Both the position numbers and the translations under genes were made by a program. Below are positions 1 to 10,473 of a DNA stretch of 64,000 nt, piece after piece; the stretch's first letter is position 1; every line of letters begins with the position of its first letter. The notes below the pieces were generated by a model, which was given only the letters and a program-made list of their open reading frames with translations, made no database searches and was not told the DNA's origin. This DNA comes from Streptomyces sp. NBC_00464 (lineage in GTDB: Bacteria > Actinomycetota > Actinomycetes > Streptomycetales > Streptomycetaceae), in assembly GCF_036013915.1 (NCBI RefSeq), contig NZ_CP107899.1, positions 930,001-994,000 on the forward strand, read 5' to 3'.

Positions 1-30
1 ATCCAGGAACTGTGTGCGCCTCGGGACTGC

Positions 31-441
31 TCAGTCGTTGGCGACGCCGTTGCCGGACAGGATCGGGATGCCGGACAGGATGTGCGACAGGGCCTCGTCA
101 CCCTTGGCCTGGGTGGAGTTCTCGGTGCACTGCTGGTTCTGCGGCGAGGACAGGACGTTGATGTCCTGGACCGAGATCGGGATGGCCCCGAGCAGCGAAC
201 CGACGTTGGCCTTGGCCGGCAGGGCGATGCAGGGCTTGTTGAGCGAGCCCTGGATGAGCGCGAACTGCGGGCTCCAGTCGCCGTGGGTGGCGGAGTTGCC
301 GTAGGACTGCACGGCACCGTTGCCGTTGACCGACGTGGTGCCCTCTTCGTTGCCGATCGCCATGGCCTGCGGGGCGATCGCGGCCGAGACGCCGACGATC
401 GAAGCAGCGACGGCTGCCGAGGCCATAATCTTCTTGATCAT
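31..441 (-). CDS. Rodlin (RdlA/RdlB family surface protein)
   Basis: A 136-residue secreted protein of the rodlin family, which together with chaplins forms the rodlet layer on aerial hyphae and spores. A signal peptide (MIKK start, hydrophobic stretch, likely cut after AMA near residue 28) precedes a mature part with the family segments TTSVNGNGA, SLNKPCIALPAKANVG and SSPQNQQCTENSTQAKGDE. It aligns closely over its full length with the second rodlin at 1885-2286. The ATG start follows AGAAGGG at a good distance. The two rodlins and two chaplins resemble the chaplin/rodlin locus of S. coelicolor, but I cannot tell RdlA from RdlB. Confidence 0.93.
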   Translation of the reverse strand: MIKKIMASAAVAASIVGVSAAIAPQAMAIGNEEGTTSVNGNGAVQSYGNSATHGDWSPQFALIQGSLNKPCIALPAKANVGSLLGAIPISVQDINVLSSPQNQQCTENSTQAKGDEALSHILSGIPILSGNGVAND

Positions 442-628
442 GAAATAGCCCTTCTGGGGTTTTCCGTTGCCCGCCTGTCCGGAGCGACCTGATCAACTCG
501 CGGTGGCGGAAATGGTTGTGGCGCTTCACTCGAACGGTGATTTCGCATCCGTACGCTTACGGAATGCGCGGCACCGGAGAAATGCGCGTGCCTCGGAGAG
601 AGGCGGGAACCGCCGTCGTGGGGACGGG

Positions 629-919
629 TCAGCCACCGATCGGGAGGCCGCCCATGAGCGGGGCGGCGCCCTTGGCCGCACCGGTGGCCTGGCCGGCGAC
701 CTTGGTGACCGTGCCGTCCTTCTGCAGCGACTCGGCGGCGCCGCCGACGGTGTCGACGACCGGGTCGACGGCCTGCGGGGCCGCGGCCACCACCTGGTTG
801 ACACCGCCGTCGAGGCTGAAACTGGGGGCCGTGGCGTTGGTAACGGCGAAGGCGGGAGCAGCCGTTCCGAGAGCGACCACGGAACCGGCAACGAACGCAG
901 CTGTCTTCGCGTACTTCAC
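629..919 (-). CDS. Small secreted protein with chaplin-like signal peptide
   Basis: A predicted exported protein of 96 residues. The GTG start at 919 is preferred over the ATG at 946 because AGAAGGGA lies about 10 bases upstream of it and the signal peptide then starts MKYAKTAAF. That signal peptide (to about APAFA) is nearly the same as that of the short chaplin at 1364-1597 (MKYTKIAAV to APAFA). The mature part is rich in Ala, Val and Gly, has no Cys and has no chaplin motif. I do not recognise its family. Its position between a rodlin and a chaplin suggests a role at the cell surface, which is inference. Confidence 0.75.
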   Translation of the reverse strand: MKYAKTAAFVAGSVVALGTAAPAFAVTNATAPSFSLDGGVNQVVAAAPQAVDPVVDTVGGAAESLQKDGTVTKVAGQATGAAKGAAPLMGGLPIGG

Positions 920-1363
920 TTTTCGGGTTCCCTTCTGCAGCGGCATCCGTTTCGGTCGCGTCCCCGCGCCGCACCAGCCTTCTTTAGCTGTGACTTCTAC
1001 CGCTTTCTCCCTGGGTAACGATCAGATTGCGGCCGGGCAACTGGGCCGTTCCCCTTTTCTCGGAACCACTTCATCCGCAACTTCGGAAGATTGCATGACT
1101 AATCACTGATTCGGGTACGGGGCAGGACACCGGGCACGATTCGGTGGTGCACTGTCGGTACTCCGTCCCGCGCGCCCACCCCGGATGTCCGCCCCCAGCC
1201 GCCGGCGCACCGCGCCCCGGGCCGGCGGAACGCCTTCGGATGTCCCGCCGCATCGAGGAGGGCTGTGAACTCCCGGGACGGAACGCAGAAAAGAGGAAAG
1301 CCCCGGATCGCATGGAATGCGATCCGGGGCAGACCGGTACCGAACGGATTCGGCAAGCGCGAA
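920..1363. other. Intergenic region, 444 bases
   Basis: It holds the upstream region of the small secreted protein (right after 919) and, near its other end, the terminator of the short chaplin at 1289-1330. Open frames here are on both strands and have the composition of chance high-GC frames. I see no further gene. Confidence 0.6.
1289..1330 (-). terminator. Rho-independent-type terminator of the short chaplin gene
   Basis: A perfect 14-bp inverted repeat (arms 1300-1313 and 1317-1330, 3-base loop), 34 bases past the chaplin stop. On the minus strand the stem is followed by a T-rich tract (complement of 1289-1299). Confidence 0.8.
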
Positions 1364-1597
1364 TCAGAAGTTGCCGCAGAAGTTGCCGAAGGCCGGGTTC
1401 AGCAGCCCGACGACGTTCACGGTGTTGCCGCAGACGTTCACCGGAATGTGGACCGGAACCTGAACGACGTTGCCGGACAGCACGCCCGGGGAGTGCACGG
1501 CCGCACCCTCGGCGCCGGAGTCGGCGAAAGCGGGGGCAGCGGCGCCCATCGCCATGAGGGTTCCGGCGGCGACGGCGGCAATCTTGGTGTACTTCAC
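1364..1597 (-). CDS. Short chaplin
   Basis: A 77-residue secreted chaplin, an amyloid-forming hydrophobic protein that lowers surface tension and coats aerial structures. The GTG start at 1597 follows AGGAAAGG. A longer frame runs to 1741 but adds a non-secretory leader. The signal peptide ends near APAFA (about residue 25). The mature part is one chaplin domain with SPGVLSGN, PVHIPVNVCGNTVNVVG and NPAFGNFCG. Cys56 and Cys74 are the conserved pair, so it is not of the Cys-less ChpE type. It has its own terminator (1289-1330). ChpD/F/G/H-type identity cannot be settled from sequence alone. Confidence 0.95.
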   Translation of the reverse strand: MKYTKIAAVAAGTLMAMGAAAPAFADSGAEGAAVHSPGVLSGNVVQVPVHIPVNVCGNTVNVVGLLNPAFGNFCGNF

Positions 1598-1828
1598 TTT
1601 CAACCCTTTCCTCGACGGAGTCCGGAGCGGCCACGACTTTCGTGCCGCACGAGCGAGGTCCTGATCACTCGTAACTCCGCCGCTGTAATTCGTAACGATT
1701 TCGGACGGTAGGCGAAACTCTCCGTCAGGAAGATTCTTCAAAATCCGCCCGAATGACGCAGTTTCCGGTGACGTGCCGTCACCACGCGGTCATCCGAATT
1801 CCTCCGGGCGCCCCGCGAAGGACAGCAG

Positions 1829-1872
1829 CAGGCCCGGACCGCCGGACGGGAAACGCCGACGGCCCGGGCCTG
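1829..1872 (-). terminator. Probable terminator of the second rodlin gene
   Basis: Inverted repeat with outer arms CAGGCCCGG (1829-1837) and CCGGGCCTG (1864-1872), plus partial pairing inside the loop. It lies 12 bases past the rodlin stop at 1885. Confidence 0.6.
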
Positions 1873-1884
1873 TTGACAGCTGGA

Positions 1885-2286
1885 TCAGCTGTTGCCGGCG
1901 CCGTTCCCGGAGAGGACCGGGATGCCGGACAGGATGTGCGACAGCGGCTCGTCACCCTTGGCCTGGGTGGAGTTCTCGGTGCACTGCTGGTTCTGCGGGG
2001 AGGACAGGACGTTGACGTCCTGGACCGCGATCGGGATGAGACCGATCAGCGAACCGACGTTGGCCTTGGCCGGCAGGCCGATGCAGGGCTTGTTCAGCGA
2101 GCCCTGGACCAGGCCGAACTGCGGGCTGCCGTCGCCGTGCGTCTCGGCGTTGCCGAACGACTGCGAAGCGCCGTTGCCGTTGACCGAGGTCGTGCCGCCG
2201 GCGTCGCCGATGGCCATCGCCTGCGTCGCGCCGAGACCGAGGATGGAGGCGGCAACGGCACCCGTAGCCAGGACCTTCTTGATCAC
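1885..2286 (-). CDS. Rodlin (RdlA/RdlB family surface protein)
   Basis: A 133-residue rodlin, paralogue of the gene at 31-441 with which it shares most of its mature sequence (TTSVNGNGA, GSLNKPCIGLPAKANVGSL, VLSSPQNQQCTENSTQ). The start is GTG at 2286, encoding the MIKKVLATG signal peptide and preceded by GAGAAGGG. The frame to 2364 is an upstream extension without support. Likely signal cleavage is after AMA near residue 25. It is divergent from the long chaplin, with a shared 362-base control region. Confidence 0.93.
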   Translation of the reverse strand: MIKKVLATGAVAASILGLGATQAMAIGDAGGTTSVNGNGASQSFGNAETHGDGSPQFGLVQGSLNKPCIGLPAKANVGSLIGLIPIAVQDVNVLSSPQNQQCTENSTQAKGDEPLSHILSGIPVLSGNGAGNS

Positions 2287-2648
2287 GATGAACCCTTCTC
2301 GTACTGGACGCCCCGTACCGGAGCGCACTGACCAACTGGCTTCCGGGCGTTTGGTTATCTCCATTCACCCGAATGCCGGGGCCGCACGGACATCCGTACG
2401 AAGGGGACCGGGCGGCGCGCAACAGAATCGCTGGGCGAACGCACATGCGTAACCCGTCCGGGTTGTCACAGGATTCTCACTGGTTCCACGTTTCCCTCAC
2501 GCTTTTGCGTCGTTATGGGTGTCGTCAAGCTCGCCCGGCGGGACGCCCACCCCAGCAGAACTGGCAGGCCCGACGGTTGCTGCACCGCCTGATGAATGAA
2601 TTGCGGGTCAACACCGCCCGCGCGAAATGTCCTAGGAAAGGGCAACCC
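2287..2648. promoter_or_regulatory. Divergent control region, rodlin / long chaplin
   Basis: A 362-base non-coding region between the minus-strand rodlin and the plus-strand long chaplin. It must hold both promoters. It ends with AGGAAAGGG, the ribosome binding site of the long chaplin. No clear sigma-factor hexamers could be assigned by eye. Confidence 0.5.
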
Positions 2649-3539
2649 ATGCGAAAAACCTTGAGTAAAAGTGTGCTCGTCATGGCGGCGGCGTCAGGCA
2701 TCCTGACCGCCTCCGGCGGCTACGCATTCGCCGACGCCTCCGCCGACGGCGCCGCGATCGGTTCGCCCGGTGTGGGTTCCGGCAACGCCGTCCAGGTGCC
2801 CGTGCACATCCCGGTCAACCTGTGCGGGAACACGGTCAACGTGATCGGTGCGCTGAACCCCGCGTTCGGCAACGAGTGCGAGAACGAGTCGGGTGGCGCC
2901 GAAGCCGGCGACGCACAGGGCGCGGACGCCGACGGTGTCGCCGCCAACTCCCCCGGCGTGCTGTCGGGGAACCTGATCCAGGCGCCGGTCGACGTCCCGG
3001 TCAATGTCTGCGGCAACACGGTCAACGTGGTGGGTGCGCTGAACCCCGCGTTCGGCAACGAGTGCGAGAACGAGTCGGGCGGTGTCGACACCCCGAAGCC
3101 CCCGCACCCCCACAAGCCCCCGAAGCCGCACAAGCCGCCGACGCACCACCACGACCACGGTCACGACTGCGCCTGCGAGCCCGGCCACCACCACAACCCG
3201 CCGAAGCCTCCGAAGCCGCCGAAGCCGCACAAGCCGCCGACGCACCACCACGACCACAACTGCCCTCCCAGCCACCACCACAACCCGCCGCACCACAACC
3301 CGCCCACGCACAACCCCCCGACCCACAACCCGCCCACGCACAACCCGCCGACCCACACCTGGCACCCGCACAACCCGCCGACCCACACCTGGCACCACAC
3401 GCCGCCCAAGCACCACAAGCCGCCGCAGATGGCGCACACCGGTGCCAACGACAACCTGGGCATCGCGGGTGGCGCCAGCGCCGCGCTGGTGCTCGGTGGC
3501 GGCCTGCTGATGCGCCGCAGCCGCGCCGCGCAGAAGTGA
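2649..3539 (+). CDS. Long chaplin, sortase-anchored, two chaplin domains and His/Pro-rich spacer
   Basis: A 296-residue cell-wall-anchored chaplin (ChpA/B/C class). ATG 2649 follows AGGAAAGGG; the longer frame from 2373 is not supported. Order: signal peptide 1-28, chaplin domain about 33-80 and a second at 92-143 (each with PVxVPVNxCGNTVNVxGALNP and the second Cys in NEC), a spacer at about 149-259 made of PPK, PPTH and NPPTH units with His clusters and three Cys, a sortase-like motif MAHTG (261-265), a hydrophobic helix 270-287, and a basic tail RRSRAAQK. The class usually has LAxTG; here Met replaces Leu. A strong terminator follows at 3558-3598. Confidence 0.95.
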   Translation: MRKTLSKSVLVMAAASGILTASGGYAFADASADGAAIGSPGVGSGNAVQVPVHIPVNLCGNTVNVIGALNPAFGNECENESGGAEAGDAQGADADGVAANSPGVLSGNLIQAPVDVPVNVCGNTVNVVGALNPAFGNECENESGGVDTPKPPHPHKPPKPHKPPTHHHDHGHDCACEPGHHHNPPKPPKPPKPHKPPTHHHDHNCPPSHHHNPPHHNPPTHNPPTHNPPTHNPPTHTWHPHNPPTHTWHHTPPKHHKPPQMAHTGANDNLGIAGGASAALVLGGGLLMRRSRAAQK

Positions 3540-3557
3540 CGTAGCCCCGCACACGAA

Positions 3558-3598
3558 AAGGTCCGGCCGGACAGCCTGATGCTGTCCGGCCGGACCTT
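3558..3598. terminator. Bidirectional terminator between long chaplin and nanA
   Basis: Perfect 18-bp stem (3558-3575 with 3581-3598, 5-base loop) with an A-run on one side and T-rich on the other. It sits between two convergent genes, so it can serve both. Confidence 0.85.
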
Positions 3599-3627
3599 CT
3601 CGCGTCCGGGTGTCGTTCCCGCGGCCG

Positions 3628-4559
3628 TCAGGCCGGGGAGAGTCCCGCGCGGTCGAGGCACTCGGCGATCGTCGCCGTCTCCGCGGCGTCCAGACGGCGC
3701 ATCGGCGGGCTCATCACGTTGGTCGTGATGATCCCGCGCAGCATCAGCGCGGTCTTGAACGCGCCGAGTCCGGCCGCCGTCGCGGACGCGGTGCCGGGAC
3801 GGGCGGCGCGGATGATGTCGAAGAGCGCGACCAGGCGGTCCTGTTCGGCCTTCGCCGCCGCCCAGTCGCCGCGGACCGCGGCTTGGTGGAGGCGTACGTA
3901 CCCGTGCGGGTCGACGTTGCCGAGACCCGGGACCGATCCGTCGGCGCCGCCGAGCATCATCGCGTCGACGACCAGCTCATGACCGGTGAGGACGGAGAAG
4001 TCCGGCAGTTCGCGGGCGCCGATGACAAGCCGGCGGAACGAGCCGTCGTCGCCGCTGGAGTCCTTCACCCCGGCCAGCACCCCGTCGGCCGCCAGCGGCA
4101 GCAGCAGTTCCGGGTCCAGCTTGCTGTGTACGCAGACCGGCACGTCGTACGCCAGGAGCGGCAGTTCGACGGCGGCGGCGACGTCCCTGAAGTGCCGGTC
4201 GATCTCCAGGTCGTGGGTGCGGGTGTAGAAGGGCGCGGTGACGACGACCGCGTCCGCGCCGAGGGCGGCGGCGCGCTGCGCACGCTCGATCGCCCGGTTG
4301 GTCGTGGTCTCGATCGCGCCGACGAGGACCGGCACCTGGCCGGCGGCCGCCGAGGTGATGACCTCGATGACCTCGTCCTGCTGTCCGGGCGTCAGATAGG
4401 CGGTCTCGCCGGAGCTGCCGAGGGCGAAGAGCCCGCTGACACCGCCGTCGAGGAGATGCCCCACGACCCGCTCCAGGGAGGGGCGGTCGAGCTCGCCGTC
4501 CGCGGTGAGCGGGGTGACGACGGGCGGGATCACTCCCGAATAGCGGGGGGTTCGGGCGG

Positions 4560-4563
<4 letters not shown>
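3628..4563 (-). CDS. nanA: N-acetylneuraminate lyase-like (DHDPS/NAL family) aldolase
   Basis: A 311-residue class I aldolase expected to split sialic acid into ManNAc and pyruvate. Family marks: LGSSGE (49-53 region), PFYTR, Tyr139 in AYDVP, and Schiff-base Lys167 in GVKDSSGD. The ATG at 4563 overlaps the stop of the upstream transporter ATPase (ATGA) and is preceded by AAGGAG, so it is the last gene of the ABC operon. The DHDPS family also contains dihydrodipicolinate synthase and sugar-acid aldolases. The sialate call rests on the neighbours (sialidase, nanK, nanE, nanT). A second copy lies at 17394-18353, about half identical by eye. Confidence 0.75.
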
Positions 4564-5563
<1,000 letters not shown>

Positions 5564-5567
<4 letters not shown>

Positions 5568-7537
5568 AGGGCGCTCCCTTCCAGCTTCTTCGCGGCTGCC
5601 TCGGCCGGGTGGTGGCAGGCGAAGCCGTGGTCCTTGGTGGCGCCGCGCCCGGTGAGTGCGGGGGTGGTGGTCCGGCAGAGGTCACTCGCCGCGCCGCAGC
5701 GGCCGGCGAAGCGGCATCCCGCGCCGAAGCCCTGGGGTGCGGGGACGACGCCGCGGATCTGGTGGAGCCGCTCGGCGCCGGCCTCCAGGGAGACGACGGA
5801 ACCGAGGAGACCGCGGCTGTAGTGGTGGGCGGGGTCGGTGAGGACCGACCGGGTGTCGCCGACCTCGGCGAGCCGTCCCGCGTACATGACCGCGACCCGG
5901 TGGGAGAGGTCGCCGACCAGGGCGAGGTCGTGCGAGACCAGCACCATGGCGAAGCCGAGCTCGTCGCGGAGCCTGATGAGGAGTTCGACGACCTGGGCCT
6001 GGACGGTGACGTCGAGGGCGGTGGTCGGCTCGTCCGCGATCAGGAGGCGGGGGCTGCGGGACAGGGCCATGGCGATGAGTACGCGCTGGCGCTGGCCGCC
6101 GGAGAGCTCGTGCGGGTAGCTGCGCAGGGTGCGCTCGGGCGAGAGGCCGACGAGCTCCAGAAGTTCGGCGGGGGTCTTCGTGCCGCCGCGCGAGGTCAGC
6201 TGCTTGAGCTGGGTGCCGACGAGCACGGAGGTGTTGAGCGAGGAGAGCGCGTCCTGGTAGACCATCGCGATCTCGGGGCCCATCAGGGCGCGGCGTTCCT
6301 TGGGCGGGAGCTTCAGCAGGTCCCGGCCGCGGTACATGATCTCGCCGCTGACCTCGGCGTTGCGGGCGAGGAGCCCCATGACGGCGAGGCTGGTGATGGA
6401 TTTGCCGCAGCCGGACTCGCCGACCAGGCCGAGGGTCTCGCCCTCGTGGACGGTGAAGTTCAGCTTGTCGACGACGGGGATCTCGCCGTAGCGGTCCGGG
6501 AAGCGGATCGCCAGATCGCGTACGACGAGGAGTTCCTCGGCGTCCGCGCTCACCGGTGTGACGGTGGGTTCGGTGGCGTTGATGTGCTCCGCGAGCTTGG
6601 TGAGGGCCGCGTCGATGTCGACGGTGGCGGCCGCCTCGACGGGGTCCGGTGCGGTGGTCGCGGTGGGGTCGGTGGCGGCTCGGGCGCTCTTGGGCGCCGC
6701 GGAGGCGTCGGTGAGGCCTTCGGAGAGGATGTTGAGCGCGAGGACCGTGATCAGGAGGGCCAGGCCGGGGAAGAAGGTGGCCCACCAGCCGCCGGCCAGG
6801 AGGATCTGCCGGCCGTAGGCGAGGACGCTGCCCCAGCTGGGGTCGGGGTCCTGCACACCGGCGCCGATGAAGGAGAGGCTCGCCTCGAAGATGATGGCCT
6901 CGGCGACCATGACCGTAGCGAAGACCATGACCGGGGCCATGCAGTTGACCGCGACGTGCTTGAGCACGATGTAGCCGCGCCGGGCACCGATGACCTTCTC
7001 CGCGGCGACGTAGTCCTCGCCGTACTGGGAGAGGACGTTGGCGCGGACCACCCTGGCCAGTGACGGGGTGTACACGAAGGCGATGGTGAAGATGATCACC
7101 GGGATGCTGGTGCCGAACACGGCGACGAGGACGGCCGCGAGCGCGATCGGCGGGAACGACATGACGACGTCGAGGGTGCGCATGACGGACTCGTCGCCCA
7201 GCTTGCGCGAGGTGGCGGCGAGCGAGCCGAGCAGGGCGCCGGCGACCAGGGCGCAGGCGGTCGAGCCGAGGCCGATGATCAGCGAGTAGCGCGAGCCGTG
7301 CAGGACGCGGGCGAACACGTCGCGTCCCGCCCGGTCGGTGCCGAACCAGTGCTCGCCGCTCGGGGCCTGGACGGGGTTGCCCGTGGCCAGGGGGTCCTGG
7401 GTGAGCAGGGGGGCGAGTACGGCCCCGAGGATGACGACGATCAGGACGCCGAGAGCGACGCGGGAGGTTACCGGGAGGGCGCGGAAGGCGACGCCCGGTC
7501 GGGAGAGCTTCTTGGCCAGACGGCCCGTGGCGAACAT
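5564..7537 (-). CDS. Fused ABC permease-ATPase (DppC-DppD type)
   Basis: A 657-residue fusion of two subunits usually made separately. Residues 1-275 are a DppC/OppC-type permease: N-terminal helix, FGTDRAGRDVFAR, several membrane segments and the EAA loop (about 180-198). Residues 276-333 are an Ala/Pro/Thr-rich linker. Residues 335-650 are a DppD/OppD-type ATPase with Walker A GESGCGKS at 373-380, LSGGQRQR, ADEPTTALD and LVSHD. The reading frame is continuous with no sign of a sequencing error. The stop overlaps the next ATPase gene; the permease gene ends 1 base before its ATG. Confidence 0.9.
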
Positions 7538-7538
7538 G

Positions 7539-8489
7539 TCACACCGTCCTGATGCGCGGATTGACCAGCAGGTAGAGCAGGTCGACGATGACGTTGACCA
7601 CCAGGAAGGCGATGGCGATGGTCAGTACGGTGCCCTGGACCAGGGCGATGTCGCCTCCGGTGACACCTTCGAGGATGAGCTTGCCCATGCCGGGCAGGTC
7701 GAAGATCGCTTCGATGACGACGGCGCCGCTGAGCAGGTAGCCGACCTTGACTCCGAGCACGGTGAGCGGGGTGACGAGCGCGTTGCGCAGCACCGAGCGG
7801 ACGACCAGGAAGACCGGCAGGCCGTTGCCCTGCGCGGTACGCACGTAGTCCCGGTCGAGCTCGGTGACCATCGAGGTGCGGATGAGCCGGGCGAGCGAGG
7901 CGGCGACGGGCACCGCCAGGGACACGGCGGGCAGGATCATCGTTCTGAGCCACCCGCCGAACGAGTCGGCGATGTTGGTGTATCCGCCGGTCGGGAAGAT
8001 CTGGGAGTTCAGCGCGAACTGCTGGATGAGCAGGACGCCGAGCCAGAAGGACGGCACGGCGACCCCGGCCATGGACAGGATCCGGAAGAGCTGGTCGGGC
8101 CAGCGGTCGCGGTACATCGCGCCCAGAACGCCGCCGATGACGGCGAGGACGACGGCGATGACGAGCCCGAGGATGGTGAGCTGGAGGGTGAGGGGGAAGG
8201 CGGCGGTGATCCGGTCGATCACGGGCTGGCTCGGCGGCACGGTCGACCCGAGGTCGAAGTGGATCAGCTGGCCGAGGAAGTGGAAGTAGCGCACAGGCAG
8301 CGGGTCGTTGAGCCCGTTGGCCTCGGCGAAGGCCTCCCGGGCCTCAGGGGTGACGCTCTCCCCGAGCGCGTTGTAGGCCGGGTCGACCGGCGAGAACTGC
8401 AGCACCACGAAGACGAGCAACGCGATACCGAGGATCATCACCGGCATCATCGCGACGCGGCGCAGCGCGAGCCGGAGAAAAGCAACCAT
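7539..8489 (-). CDS. Oligopeptide-type ABC permease (DppB/OppB-like)
   Basis: A 316-residue membrane permease with the DppB-type layout: N-terminal helix, an extracytoplasmic region (about 30-95), then five more helices. It contains the family stretch RLIRTSMVTELDRDYVRTAQ with the EAA loop. It pairs with the permease half of the fused gene. It starts after an intergenic hairpin downstream of the binding-protein gene and runs directly into the fusion gene. Confidence 0.92.
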   Translation of the reverse strand: MVAFLRLALRRVAMMPVMILGIALLVFVVLQFSPVDPAYNALGESVTPEAREAFAEANGLNDPLPVRYFHFLGQLIHFDLGSTVPPSQPVIDRITAAFPLTLQLTILGLVIAVVLAVIGGVLGAMYRDRWPDQLFRILSMAGVAVPSFWLGVLLIQQFALNSQIFPTGGYTNIADSFGGWLRTMILPAVSLAVPVAASLARLIRTSMVTELDRDYVRTAQGNGLPVFLVVRSVLRNALVTPLTVLGVKVGYLLSGAVVIEAIFDLPGMGKLILEGVTGGDIALVQGTVLTIAIAFLVVNVIVDLLYLLVNPRIRTV

Positions 8490-8518
8490 CGTCGGGTTCC
8501 TTGCGGTTGGGCGGTCAT

Positions 8519-8557
8519 CCGGTCCAGGACACCGGGGGGTTCGGTGTTCCGGACCGG
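8519..8557 (-). terminator. Intra-operon hairpin between binding-protein and permease genes
   Basis: A near-perfect 16-bp inverted repeat (8519-8534 with 8542-8557, 7-base loop) in the 219-base gap after the binding-protein gene. Such hairpins often protect the abundant binding-protein mRNA and reduce read-through to the membrane genes. No T-run follows. Confidence 0.6.
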
Positions 8558-8708
8558 GATATCGGGCGCGGCGGCGGGCGGCGCCGGTCTGTGGCTCGCT
8601 TCCGGATCAGCCGGGTCGGCCCGGACTGATCCGGACGCGAGCGCCGGGGGCCGGGGCCGTACGGCGGCCTGTGCGGGGGCTGCCGTACGGCCCGGCGGGA
8701 GTCGCCGG

Positions 8709-10304
8709 TCAGGCGGGGCTGACGTCCAGGAAGGACAGGCCGGTGGTCGGCAGCGGCTTGAAGCCGGTCAGTCCCTTCTCGTTCCAGGCGGTGGGCAGCT
8801 TGCGGTGGAGGATCGGGTAGAGCGGCACCTCGTCGGCGACGAGGTCGGTGACCTGGCCCCACAGCTGCTTGCGGGTCGCCTCGTCGCCGGCCTGGGCGGC
8901 CTTGTCGAGGAGCTGCTTGACCTGCTTGTACTCGGCGGTCTTGGACCAGCCGTAGCGGTTCTCCGGCCAGAAGCCGTAGTAGAACCAGCGCAGCAGCAGG
9001 TCCGCGTCGTTGCCGAAGACCGAGGGGTCGCCGGGTGCGACGAGGACCTCGAAGTCACCGCTGTCGACCTTGGCGTACTGGGCCGCGGACTGGGCGATGC
9101 CCAGGGTGGCCTCGATGCCGGCCGCGGCCCAGCTCTCCTTGATCAGCGGGGCGATGTCCTTGACCCAGCCGGTGTCGGTGGTCAGGACGGTGAACTTGAG
9201 GTTCTTCACGCCGGCTTCGGCGAGCAGCTTCTTCGCCTTGGCCACGTCGTGCGTGTAGACGGTGGCGGCCTTGTGGTAGTCGGGGTGCGTGGCGGGGACG
9301 TAGCCCGTGGCGGCCGACGCGTTCCCGACCATGGCGGTCTTGATGATCTTCTCGGTGTCCAGCGCGTAGAACAGGGCCTGGCGGACCCGCTTGTCGGCGA
9401 ACCGCTTGTCGGCGGTGTTGAACATCAGGAAGAGCAGACCGAAGGACTGCACCGACTCGGTCTTCGCCGTGCCGGAGAGCCCCTTCACGTCGATGTACGG
9501 GACGTCCTCGATGGCCTGGACGCGGCCGGACTGCATGGCGCTGACGCGGGCCGACTGGTCCGAGATCAGGCGCCAGACCATCTTCTTGGCCTTGGCGGGG
9601 TGCGCGCCGTTGTACTTGTCGAACTTCTCGAAGACGATCTTGTCCTCGCGGGTCGCCGAGATGAACTTGTACGGCCCCGAGCCGACGGGCTTGGCGTCGA
9701 AACCCTTGACGTCCGCCTCGACGATCTTCTTCGGCACGATCCGGGCCACGGCGATGCGGGACGGGAAGAGCGCGAAGGGGTACTTGAGCTTGAACTCGAC
9801 CGTGCCGGCGTCGACGGCCTTGACGGTGTCGATGAAGGGCACGAACTGCGCCATCAGCGAGGCGTTCTTCGGGTCCAGGATGCGCTCGAAGCTGAACACG
9901 ACGTCGTCGGCGGTGACGGCCGATCCGTCGTGGAAGGTCGCGCCCTTGCGCAGCGTGGCGCGGTAGGTGGTGGCGTTGATCTTCTTCGGCATCTCGGTGG
10001 CGAGTGCGGGCCGTGCCACGAGTGTTGCCGGATCGAGATCCACCAGCCCCTCGAAGATGTGCATATTGGCGGCGTAGGGGGTCGCGCCCGAGGTGATCAT
10101 CGGGTCGAAGCCGGTCGACAGCGGGTAGGACAGACCGGCCTCGATGAGGTCGCTGCCGCCGTCCTTGCCCGTCGAGCCGTTGGCGGTCGAGGACGGACCG
10201 CCGCACGCGGAAAGGCCTGCTGTGACGGCGGCTGCGGCACCGACGATGCCGGTGTAACGCAGGAAGGTGCGGCGCTCGACACCGGCTGCTCTCAGCTCGG
10301 GCAC
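8709..10304 (-). CDS. ABC transporter substrate-binding lipoprotein (family 5)
   Basis: A 531-residue extracytoplasmic solute-binding protein of the oligopeptide/nickel family (SBP_bac_5). The N-terminus has RRTFLR, a Tat-like motif, a hydrophobic stretch, and the lipobox LSAC with Cys34 as the lipid anchor. The body has the usual [17 protein letters not shown] and [15 protein letters not shown] segments. The start is GTG at 10304 after TGGAGGA. It is the first gene of the minus-strand operon binding protein - permease - fusion - ATPase - nanA. An operator-like palindrome lies upstream at 10389-10411. The ligand is inferred to be sialic acid or a sialoside. Confidence 0.9.
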   Translation of the reverse strand: MPELRAAGVERRTFLRYTGIVGAAAAVTAGLSACGGPSSTANGSTGKDGGSDLIEAGLSYPLSTGFDPMITSGATPYAANMHIFEGLVDLDPATLVARPALATEMPKKINATTYRATLRKGATFHDGSAVTADDVVFSFERILDPKNASLMAQFVPFIDTVKAVDAGTVEFKLKYPFALFPSRIAVARIVPKKIVEADVKGFDAKPVGSGPYKFISATREDKIVFEKFDKYNGAHPAKAKKMVWRLISDQSARVSAMQSGRVQAIEDVPYIDVKGLSGTAKTESVQSFGLLFLMFNTADKRFADKRVRQALFYALDTEKIIKTAMVGNASAATGYVPATHPDYHKAATVYTHDVAKAKKLLAEAGVKNLKFTVLTTDTGWVKDIAPLIKESWAAAGIEATLGIAQSAAQYAKVDSGDFEVLVAPGDPSVFGNDADLLLRWFYYGFWPENRYGWSKTAEYKQVKQLLDKAAQAGDEATRKQLWGQVTDLVADEVPLYPILHRKLPTAWNEKGLTGFKPLPTTGLSFLDVSPA

Positions 10305-10388
10305 GGGTCCTCCAGGGACTTGAGGTGGGGCGTCAGGGGTAAAACCGGGGGGTCTGGCGCAGGTTCACGGGGACCGCGGAACCTGAAG

Positions 10389-10411
10389 CATCAGACGTCA
10401 GATGTCTGATG
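10389..10411. promoter_or_regulatory. Putative GntR operator, site 1
   Basis: A palindrome with perfect 8-base arms CATCAGAC (10389-10396) and GTCTGATG (10404-10411). On the minus strand it contains the core ACATCTGACGTC, also present at 11288-11299 and, with one change, at 17316-17327. It lies between the divergent transporter operon and the gntR gene. Confidence 0.7.
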
Positions 10412-10413
10412 CC

Positions 10414-10441
10414 TTGATAGCGTGGGAACGTAGCTTGACAA
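10414..10441 (-). promoter_or_regulatory. Candidate promoter of the ABC transporter operon
   Basis: TTGTCA (10441-10436), a 16-base spacer and TATCAA (10419-10414) on the minus strand, directly followed by operator site 1. Assigned by eye. Confidence 0.4.
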
Positions 10442-10473
10442 TCGAGAGGGGTCAAGAGGTGGGGAGTTCACAT

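Noticed and set aside
3280..3400. Short-period DNA repeat resembling a CRISPR or satellite
   Set aside because: It is in frame and encodes the NPPTH repeats of the long chaplin spacer; no spacers of constant length.
7338..10409. A 1023-codon plus-strand frame opposite the transporter genes
   Set aside because: Antisense to clear permease and binding-protein genes; the product is Gly/Asp/Arg-rich with no domain.
10402..10473. Extended N-terminus of the first GntR regulator
   Set aside because: It would place the start inside the operator palindrome; ATG 10474 has a ribosome binding site and starts at the family N-terminus.
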